Shown here one piece after another: positions 55,369 through 64,000 of a DNA stretch of 64,000 nt. The position numbers and the translations under genes are program-made. The stretch comes from Mactra quadrangularis (Eukaryota; Mollusca; Bivalvia; Venerida; Mactridae), in NCBI GenBank assembly GCA_025267735.1, contig CM046299.1, forward strand, positions 35,416,887 to 35,480,886, written 5' to 3'. How positions within the stretch are numbered: position 1 is the first letter of the stretch; every line of letters starts with the position of its first letter. The notes beneath the pieces were generated by a model. It made no database searches. It was not told the DNA's origin and worked only from the letters and a program-made list of their open reading frames with translations.

Positions 55369-56442
55369 GAATATATCACAGGGAATTGTCAAGTTACCTC
55401 CCTTTGATTTTTCAAACATACCTTTTATTTCACGGCGTCTCTTTTTTTAATGCAGTTATTGTACAGCGCATTCCCGTTAAAAGTTACATAGAAAAGGCAT
55501 TTTGGTGGAAACCATATAAACAATATTTCTATCAACAGTGCAACAAACGAAAAATCAGCTTTTTACATCAACACATTTCCGCAAATCTTTTCGACTCACA
55601 TGAAAAGGTGTTGGTATAATTTGCGGACCAACCGGACCAGCGGACCAGTTTAGTATACGGATACAGTATGACAAATATGCGTATCATAATGTGTGTATAG
55701 TCGATATATAATTGAGATTTGCCAATATTTTTTTAAAAAAAAATAATATTGATAGAATTTTGGGAAATTACAATTAGTATTTATTCAAATGTAACTATAT
55801 TAATACTGATATAGAAATTATTTTTTTCTAAGAAATAAGTGGATAATAAATGTAGATTTCAACTATAAAAAAATCGTCGATTGCTTCATTACATATTGTT
55901 GTAAATATTATATATTTCAACTATTAGAGACTTAATCATTTGAAAACAATTTTGACAGGATTCAAATGTAATAATTTAATTATATACCTTTTTGTCCTTT
56001 TTAGCGGACTGTATAAATAAAGAAGCCTAATCGTGTAACATTGACTTTTAATTCTCACTTTAATTGAGTTAAATTGACGATCTTTTCAAACTATGATTAA
56101 GTGTAGCGGACCAGTTAATTTTAAGAGCGTAAGAGTTACAAACTAGGTTGTAGATCGAGCAGGTGTAAAGATAAACTATTTTGTATAGCAAATCTACATC
56201 CTACTGCTTCTGGACAGTTCGGTATGGGCTAATCTGTGGACGAACTTTCTAATGATAATTATGACGCACCTTTACATCGTCATGTTTTGTTCTTGGGAAG
56301 TAGCTGTTGCGGTTAAAATGCCTCTTTTTATGTACTTTGATTTTCATTTTGCCCCGAGACCAACGATCGTCCCTTATTATACAGATCACTTTTTGGGAAC
56401 CAATAGTCTCACGGATTGGTAAGGACAGATCCGCACTTGACT

Positions 56443-56764
56443 GAACAGAAGCGATAAGTCATATAAATAGTTCTGTTCTGAAAGACTACGTGTTCCCTTT
56501 TGACGATCTTTTTAAGCGTCATGAACAGAAGCGATGTCATATAAATAGCTTATGTTCTGAAAGACTACGTGTTCCCTTTTGACGATCTTTTTAAGCGTCA
56601 TGAACAGAAGCGATAAGTCATATAAATAGCTTATGTTCTGAAAGACTACGTGTTCCCTTTTGACGATCTTTTTAAGCGTCATGAACAGAAGCGATAAGTC
56701 ATATAAATAGCTTCTGTTCTGAAAGACTACGTGTTCCCTTTTGACGATCTTTTTAAGCGTCATG
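56443..56764. repeat. 80-bp tandem array, four copies
   Basis: Units start at 56443, 56523, 56602 and 56683, each with GAACAGAAGCGAT, TCATATAAATAG, GTTCTGAAAGACTACGTG and CGATCTTTTTAAGCGTCAT. Each unit folds (AACAGAAGC against GCTTCTGTT, best in the last copy). The array is open on the minus strand, giving a repetitive 93-codon frame that I do not regard as a gene. Confidence 0.95.
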
Positions 56765-57079
56765 CAAATATGAATTACTGGAAATAAATCCAACTGAAAT
56801 CAAACATACTGTCGGCATAAGATGGTGTCTAGATCCAGACCACTCTCGTACCCCAAGGTGATCAAGATTTTCGATCTAACTAGTATCGAGAATCTTACTA
56901 GGCTCTTGGAACGAAAATAATACATATGAACAGGAAAACGTTTTATCAGTAATCAAGTTTTTATTACTGAAAAACCGTAACATGACAATTAAATATAATG
57001 CTTTTTGACTTCCCTGTAGATTATACTTTATAATTCTTTTTTTGTTTGCCGTGACAATCACTTTGCTGCATTTCGCAGC

Positions 57080-58228
57080 AATTTTTTACTTGTATTCTTA
57101 TATACAAGGGGTACAACTGCATTTACTTGACCACTTCATTTAGATTTATTATTTTGTGACTCACAAAAAGTACTGATACCCTGGCGGCACTTTAACGAAA
57201 CGATTAAATCTATTAAACATAACTCTTTGAGCTGTGAATATTAAATGTTTCATAGCGCATACCATTAATACGATTAAATTATCAAAAACATAAAAAAACA
57301 GCACAAAAATCTCAACTCGGACAAGTTTGTGCACAGATGAAATCGACAAATCTCGAGGAAAATCGTTTCATTTTCATATTTCAAAATAACATATTTACCC
57401 CAATCAAAGAAAATATTTCAGAAAAACAATATTATTGAATAAAAATGTAATAAATATAACTCTCCACCTTGACAGAAACACTTGCGAGCCATAAAAAGCG
57501 AAGTTAACAAACTCTATTCGATAATCAATGTTGTAGCCGGTATGCCTAATTTATTTAAGATTCAAGAAACTTGTAAGAAACTTTTTGATTGGTTAATTTT
57601 GCAAACGAAAATCGCCAAGACTTCCGACTAATTCACTGTTTTAACTTTGGAAGATTTCGACGTTTTCGCAGTATTTTGGTTGTCCCGTTTGAAAGTAGGA
57701 AAACCCCCGTACGGTTAGTCGAATCAGAAATTGTTTAACTAATTAGATTATTATGTTTGTGACGTATTAGTGAAAATGGTTGTGAGAATGATTTTTTAAA
57801 GGTTAAATCAGATAAAAAGTGTACATACGTATATTCGTTTTGTTTCATGACAGGTTATAATTGGCACGATGTTTTGTATTTTTATAACTAGTGAAGCGAG
57901 AAACACAATCTAACACGGATTAAATCATGCTGAAATCGACGTAACACTGAAATTTTGTCAATTTACATTCTGTTCAACTGTGCACAAACTTGTCCGAGTT
58001 GAGATTTTTGCGCTGTTTTTTATGCTTTTGATAATTTAATCGTATTTATGGTCTGCGCTTTGAAACATTAAACATTCATAGCTGAAAGACTTATGTTTAA
58101 TCGATTAAATCGTGCGGTTAAAGTGCTACCAGGGTATCAGTATTTTTGTGAGTCACAAAATAATAAATCTAGATGAAATGGTCTAGTAAAGGCAGTTGTA
58201 CCCTTTGTATATATGTATATAAAAGGTA
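57080..58228. repeat. Long inverted repeat inside the transposon, arms about 250 bp
   Basis: 57095-57345 and 57970-58210 are inverted copies at roughly 85-90% by eye. Shared blocks include ATTTATTATTTTGTGACTCA, CAAAAATCTCAACTCGGACA and AGTTTGTGCACAG. The right arm adjoins the right terminal repeat, so the left arm is an extra, reversed copy of the right end. Confidence 0.85.
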
Positions 58229-58278
58229 TGTTTGAAAAATCAAAGGGAGGTAACTTGACAATTCCCTGTGGAATATAT

Positions 58279-59590
58279 GTGTTTCTCAAATCTCCTATTA
58301 GCATCATGGATCAGTTTTTCTGATCAATTTAATAAGATAATGTATATGAAAATTTACCGTATTAAGCAGCTCTTTGTCTTAACCACTATTTATTTTGAGT
58401 CAACTATAATTAAAGTTTCATTGTAGATCTAGTGCAAGCACAGGGGTTCTTCCCTTGTTCCAAACATATCATTTGCAGCAAATATGGCTTGACTCCTAAA
58501 TCTAGACAGATGTATTGGGAAATAAAAAACACACCATATCTGATTTAAGAACTACGCCAAGATTTCCATCCAACATAAACCAGCTAACTTCTAAATCAAT
58601 TATCAAGAAATTGAACATGTTGAAGAATCCAAAGAAAGTTTGTAAACAATAGACTTTTGAGTTGTCTCAACAACTCTTGTCAGTCCATTTCATTCACTCC
58701 CATTCAATAATGCAAATAAAATCCAGTCTGTATCCATTCGTAATACATTGATGTTTATTCTTGCTTAGAAAGAACGACTTCAGTAATAACATAAAGATAA
58801 TCCTTAAACAACACCTGTCAGAAAATCACTTCCGGTGAGAAACTGATAAAGATTAAATTATCATAGGTAAGGGAATTATAGTCTAACCTTCCACCGCCTA
58901 CTTGACTTGAGACCGCCCAACAATGAATCAATCCGCGCACTATTTGCACTAATATGGGTCGCGCGAGTTTTTGTCCTACAATGTTCAATTTTCAAAACAA
59001 TTGTTAGTTAATCATGAAATGGTTGCATTGTGATTGTTTTAAGAACATATAATAAGTAAAATATCGTTTTATATAATGTTGAATGGAACTATTTGTTGGG
59101 TGAGTATGTTTTATTGATGAGAAGAAAAATGGACGATAAACCTTCAGATCAAGTGCCGAAACTCGCTTACTATGCTCGACAGCGCATGCGCTGTCTTGCA
59201 AAAATGTTCACCATGATCAGGTGGTGTGTAGCACACAAAATTCAGCCCGTCGCTCAAAGGTCACAGTCACTTTTGGGGCGCAGTGCAAATCCTGTGTCCC
59301 GAGCGTTATTTCTACATGCATGGCAGGATTTGAATATAACTTTGGACAAATGTTCCCCATACAGTTTAGATTTAAATAAAGACAAGCGAGCTCGACATTC
59401 TGTTCTTTGCATATATTGTTACTTTTTTGATATTTTTTTAAATTATTCATTTGTCAACATTGGTGAGTAATTATTCCCTTAATTTATTTGTTTCTTGCAG
59501 AGCGATATTGATGTTAGACTAAATGTACAATTTTGCAGTTTTCTAAGGAGACAACAGTAAGTTACTTTTACATTCCATTAATACAATACT
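58279..59590. other. No supported gene
   Basis: A 125-codon plus frame at 59093 shows no family resemblance and no splice support. The rest is AT-rich and non-coding as far as I can see. Confidence 0.4.
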
Positions 59591-61920
59591 ATGGAACATT
59601 ATGTGCCCAACCACACTGTGCGAGGCAACATTCACCAAGGTGATTTAAGTTTTCAAGATTTAAGTTCAGCTAATGGAACACAATGTACAGCCATAGCTTT
59701 TGTCGCCATTGTGTTTGCTGCCTTCCATATGTAGCCTAGCTTGTGGCAGCCTCAACATTTAGATACAATAGTATTTGAAGGCGATTTTGTTTATCATGCA
59801 ATTGTTAATGATTTGTTTAATGGCAATGTGACTGTTATGCTTACCCATAATGATATACCACCACAGTCAACAATTCTCAATGAGCATTTTGCAACAAGTC
59901 TTACTACTACATTTTATGGAACTGTTGACATGCAGGCTGAAATGCAGATGCAGGGACACACAATTTGTATGATGGTCTAACCATGGCTTTTGCGCAGTCT
60001 CAATGGTTGATAGCCACTTTCCACAGTACCTCCAATGCCATCTTTTCTGATGAAAATCATATTTATGTTTTTGATTCTCATGCTCGTGACAGTCTTGGTA
60101 GAATTGATCCTAAAGGCTGGCGTCCACTAGGACGCCGAATGGACAAGGAAGCTTTACGGTAAAAATAAATCAATTTCGGCACACTTTCTGCGTCTGAAAT
60201 GTAACATCTGAACGCGAATTTATTTGTCCGTGGAATGTCTGTGAGCATACTTAAGAGTGTCCTAGTATTGTCCTCGTAGACATTTTGGCATGGTACCGAA
60301 TATTCAGGTGTATAAACGGTACGCTCAATGACAATACAAACACATTTGACTTACATCCGGAAGCGATAGAGACAGTCGTCTGCAATGCATGTCACTCTGC
60401 GGACATGATGCAGACAAACAGTTTATCTCTCATTCGAGAAAGTTCCGCCAAAGATTCGGATGTATTGCTTTATTGTTTCAAATAGAAGCTAAAAGCCATG
60501 TTTAGATAACTCAGGTACTTGGACACAGGAGAAGTCAGAGAAAGCACTGGTGGTGGTTGCGACCCTGGCTACAATGGAACTTCTCTTGCATTATTGTCAG
60601 TTCGAGATCTTAATGTAAGAATTAAGAGCTGAAGATGTAGCGTCTTTTAAAAGTACCTACGAATCACTCCGAACATGGTCGACGAAATACTTCAACGTGT
60701 GACACCTAGGATCCAGAAGAAGACAACCAGGTTTAGACATGCCATTTTTGCTGGACTTTCATTGGCTGTTTCTCTAAGGTACATGACCACCGGTGACACC
60801 TTCGCTTTCTCGAGGGCGACAAATTGTTTAAAAATGCGTTTGCTATATTATCATCTCAGTGGCAATGTTTGGCAAAGACAATGCTGCATACACCAAACGT
60901 GGTCAAGATTGTTATATCTGCTTGTATTTGTCTTCACAACCTTATTTGATTGAAATACGCTTGGATCGCGGTCAGATGGACGTTGAGGTTGTTGAACACA
61001 GCGTGATATAAGGGGCGTGGAGGAATTGTATGCATGGTATTGGATGAACTTAATCAGTCACTTGAGGCAATGCGAAAATGTGTCTGAAAACCATAAAAGG
61101 GAATATATGAGTATGTACTTTAGTAGTGAGGCTGGTTCAGTGCCTCGATAGGAAAGAATGCTATACGAGACATGATATGAATTTTGCGCTAAAATTCAGA
61201 TTCGTTCTCGATGGGATTCTCTGTAAATAAGTAATATTAAAACATTGTTCAATACTTGTACATTCATAAGCAGTATCCTATTCAATGATTCAATTCTTAG
61301 ATTTTTTTACGAAATACAGCTTCAGAAATCCTAAACGCTTCTGACGTGTATCGTAATTATGACGTAATTTGGTAATTTTGCATAGACAAAGAAGTCACGT
61401 GACATTTTCACCGTTGATCCTTGATCATACCGCAACCACTCTGGACGCTCATGAATGATTCTTTAAACCTTCCACATTTATTCCTTTAACCTTCCACACA
61501 TTGTCCTGATTGTCCGCGAATTGTCCGCGTCGTTGAAGCATTCAGGAATGCCTGCGGAATATTCAGGATGTCCTGATGATGTCCTGACGACAACCCGGAC
61601 AAGATGCCGAAGGTGTCCGAAAATTTATTTCCGCGTCTAAATTTTGCTCTCGATCAAAATTTTGACGCGGACAAATTTATCGATCCCGAAGGCGCCGAAA
61701 CGTGCGGAAGTGTTAAGGACATATTTAAGAAGCTAATAGGATCATGCGGAAGTCTTGCTGAATGTTAAATTATGATTCCGCGTGTTGTCGGCACCTTGTC
61801 CTGACCTAAGTGGACGCCAGGTCTAAAGGAACAAGTGTTCTTTTACAATTTACCAGCATTGAGCATTTACTTTTTTATTTACACCGAGTGTACTGTAATC
61901 AAATGTACAATCTTTCTCCC
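59591..61920 (+). pseudogene. Cysteine-protease-like gene (C76/OTU-like fold) cut by a Harbinger element
   Basis: From ATG at 59591 the frame holds RGNIHQGDLSF and NGTQCTAIAFVA, with a candidate catalytic Cys at residue 32, then WQPQHLDTIVFEGDFVYHA. A TAG lies at 59732-59734. A frame change near 59965 leads to FSDENHIYVFDSHARDSLGR and DPKG. This order (GTQCT, then a FDSHSRD.G block) is that of a peptidase family resembling the herpesvirus-tegument C76 type, found in many multi-copy invertebrate genes; the family call is by motif only. A 1.7-kb Harbinger element sits at the DPKG codons; the frame continues after it at 61827 with TSVLLQFTSIEHLLFYLHRV. The stop and frameshift make it a pseudogene or unspliced relic. 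Confidence 0.6.
60114..61823 (+). mobile_element. PIF/Harbinger element, internally deleted, TAA duplication
   Basis: Ends AGGCTGGCGTCCACTAGG (left) and GACCTGGCGTCCACTTAGG (right, reversed); TAA at 60111-60113 and 61824-61826. 60655-60800 encodes the N-terminus of a Harbinger nuclease (TPRIQKKTTRFRHAIFAGL, LAVSLRYMTTGDTF). It is joined directly to C-terminal code at 60805-60950 (SRGRQIV, ACICLHN-like, out of frame), so the DDE core is gone. 60290-60480 encodes another Harbinger C-terminus-like piece (FDLHPEAIETVVCNACH). A second copy follows at 62266. Confidence 0.85.
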
Positions 61921-62262
61921 CTTGTTTGTACTTGTCTGTGGTAAGTTTTGATACTGTCTCTGCATGCGGAACTTTTCGGCTGTTACTGCGCAATTACTGT
62001 CTAACTCACTATCTCATGGATGCCGCCATTAAGAGAAAATAAGTTTGATAATACATCTGGACATAAAGAATTAGACTACTGAATTGTTAAATTTGGCGTG
62101 TTTTTGTGTACAATTCATTTATTCTGTAAAGCATTTATATATCATGTTTAAAAGGAGTTTCTCCAAGAAAATGCTAATTATCTTCTCTTCTAAACCCTGG
62201 TTTTGACTAAAACGCGTAGACATGTGAGTACATTTTAAACACAAGCGGTTCATTAGTCTATT
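61921..62262. other. Spacer between the two Harbinger copies
   Basis: No feature recognised beyond the end of the protease-like gene. Confidence 0.4.
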
Positions 62263-62265
62263 TAA

Positions 62266-64000
62266 AGGCTGGCGTCCACTAGGATGCCGAACGGAAGAGG
62301 AAGCTTTACGGTAAAAATAAATCGATTTCGGCATACCTTCTGCGTCTAAAATGTAATATCTGAACGCGAATTCATTTGTCCGCGGAATGTCTGCGAGCAT
62401 ACTTATGAGTGTCCTCGTATTGTCCTCGTAAACATTTTGACATCGTACCGAATATTCAGGATTAAAAACGGTACGTTCAATGACAATACAAGCACATTTG
62501 ACTTACATCCGGAAGCGATTGAGACAGTCGTCTGCAATGCATGTCACATTGCGGACATGATGCTGAGAAACAATAGTGACATGTCATTTTATCTCTTATT
62601 CGAGCAAGTTTCACCATGGAGTTCGGATGTCTTGCTTTATTGCTTCAAATAGAAGCTGAATTCTATGTTCAGATGTCTCTGGTACTTGGATACAACAGAC
62701 GACAGAGAATGCGAAGGTGGTGGGTGCGAATCTGACTAAAAATGAAACGTCGCTTGCATCATCGTCAGTTCGAAACCTTCATATAAGAATTAAGAGCTGA
62801 AGATGTACATTGGCGTCTTTTAAAAAGTACCAACGAATCACTCCGGACATGGTCGACGAAATACTTCAACGTATGACACCTAGGCTCCAGAAGAAGACAA
62901 CCAGGTTTAGACAAGTCATTCTTGCTGGACTTAAATTGGCTGTTACTCTAAGGTACGTGACCACTGATGAAACCTACGCTTCCATTTCATAACCTTATCC
63001 ATCGGCAAAAGATAACTATCGTCTTTCTCGAGGGCGACGAATTGTTAAAAAGGAGTTTGGCATCGTATCATCTTGCTCGCTATGTTTGCCAAAGACAATG
63101 CTGAAAACACCAAACGTGGTCAAGATTGTCATATCTGCTTGTATTTGTCTTCACAACTATATTAGAGATACGCTAAATAGGATCGAGGTCAGATGGACTT
63201 TAAGGATGAAAAATACAACGTGATATTACGGGCGTGGAGGAATATGGTGGTTTTGGATGAACTTAATCAAGCAATCAGGGGAGGCAACGTCGAAAATGTG
63301 CCTGGAAAGCATCACAGGGAATATCTTAGTATGTACTTTAGTAGTGAGGCAGTGATTGGGTAGGAAAGAATGTTATTTTGTGACATGTTCACATGTGACT
63401 TATAGACTACAGTTGACATTAACAATAAATACTGTATTATGAACATTCTGAGATGACTATGCTTCTAGAGTAACATATAAAAGACAAAAATCAGATTGAA
63501 AAAATGTCATGAGACATTATTTGCACTTTGCGCTCTAAATTCAGATTCGTTCTCAATGGCTTTCTCTGTAAATAAGTAATATCAAAAAAATGTTCAAAAC
63601 TTAAACATTCATAAGCAGTATCCTATACCATGATTCAATTTTTAGTTTTAGATATTTACGAAATATAGCTTCTGAAATACAAATTGTTTCTGACGTTTAT
63701 CGTAATTATGAAGTAGTTTGGTCATTTTGCATAGACAAAGTAGTCACGTGACATTTTCAACGTTGATCCTTGATCATACCGCAATCATTCTGGACGCTCA
63801 TGAATGATTCTGCGAACCTTCCACATTTATTCCTTAAACCTTCCAAACACTGTCCTGATTGTCCGCAAACTGTCCGCGTCGTTGAAGTATTCAGGAAAGT
63901 CTGCGGAATAGTCAGGATGTCTTGATGATGTCCTGACGACAACCCGGACAAGATGCCGAAGGTGTCAAGAAATTTATTTCCTCGTCTAAATTTTGCTCTC
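62266..64000 (+). mobile_element. Second copy of the PIF/Harbinger element, runs off window
   Basis: Starts AGGCTGGCGTCCACTAGGAT after TAA at 62263-62265. Same order as 60114-61823: 62437-62652 (FDLHPEAIETVVCNACH frame), 62812-62992 (FKKYQRITPDMVDEILQRM, LKLAVTLRYVTT), then the C-terminal region (LSRGRRIV at about 63022, ISACICLHNYIRDT at about 63133), then the tail repeat with GATGTCCTGACGACAACCCG. It carries about 35 bp more around the N/C join (YLIHRQK-like code) and is a little less deleted than copy 1. The right end is not in the window. Confidence 0.85.

Larger units (their letters stand above)
55377..58270. mobile_element. 2.9-kb hAT-like DNA transposon, perfect 8-bp duplication
   Basis: Inverted ends of about 50 bp start CACAGGGAATTGTCAAGTTA (left from 55377; right reversed from 58270). 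GAATATAT flanks exactly at 55369-55376 and 58271-58278. An 8-bp duplication fits hAT (also P or Merlin). The interior has no recognisable transposase. It contains a repeat shared with 47096-47375, a four-copy 80-bp tandem array (56443-56764) and a roughly 250-bp inverted copy of its own right subterminal region (57080-57345 against 57970-58228). Confidence 0.85.

Noticed and set aside
56512..56793. 93-codon repetitive minus-strand frame
   Set aside because: Explained by the 80-bp tandem array inside a transposon; repeated residues simply mirror the DNA repeat.
59093..59470. 125-codon plus frame upstream of the protease-like gene
   Set aside because: No recognisable motif, no codon or splice evidence; it could be upstream sequence of the gene, but nothing supports it.

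Overview
This window looks like nuclear DNA of an animal, probably a marine invertebrate and most likely a mollusc (an inference from the repeat mix, not proven). It is AT-rich, uses the standard genetic code, shows spliceosomal signals, and is dominated by non-LTR retrotransposons, tRNA-derived SINEs and many families of DNA transposons. I see no bacterial, plasmid, phage or CRISPR features. Almost every longer reading frame is mobile-element derived.

Layout. 1-9.7 kb: a SINE, a cluster of TTCCCGATCGGGAA palindromes, LINE pieces, a dead Tc1 transposase, a 970-bp TIR element with a 26-bp minisatellite beside it, then a Tx1/L1-like LINE split by a Tc1-type element that itself holds a hairpin MITE and a second LINE; it ends in a Harbinger transposase piece. 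9.7-11.1 kb: a DNA element with hAT-like ends but mismatched flanks. 11.1-16 kb: two head-to-head copies of an RNase H-bearing LINE (ORF1 with three zinc knuckles, ORF2 endonuclease); the right copy carries a TTAA-flanked MITE. 16-25.8 kb: SINEs, transposase relics, another copy of that LINE with three insertions, and a tight group of MITEs. 26-28.8 kb: tandem Tigger/pogo pieces fused to a third LINE type. 27.8-31.7 kb: several hairpin elements and a TTA-flanked MITE. 33.5-37 kb: the best candidate host gene, a three-exon gene for a 60-residue secreted peptide, with two SINEs in its second intron. 37.9-41.3 kb: a broken Tx1-like LINE. 43-46.7 kb: a nearly full-length APE-type LINE with a 1125-codon frame. 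48.6-54.6 kb: mostly non-coding, with a Tc1-type MITE, a 165-bp tandem repeat and a candidate Ser-rich spliced exon. 55.4-58.3 kb: a 2.9-kb transposon with perfect 8-bp target duplications. 59.6-61.9 kb: a cysteine-protease-like gene cut by a PIF/Harbinger element at a TAA target; a second copy of that element starts at 62.27 kb and runs off the window.

How it fits together: most of the structure is nested insertion. Several insertions can be reversed on paper (precise duplication plus a reading frame that continues across the site), which gives relative ages: LINEs oldest, then Tc1, piggyBac-like and Harbinger elements, then SINEs. No multi-gene pathway or operon-like system is visible. The most interesting non-repeat item is the peptide gene at 34.5-36.9 kb.
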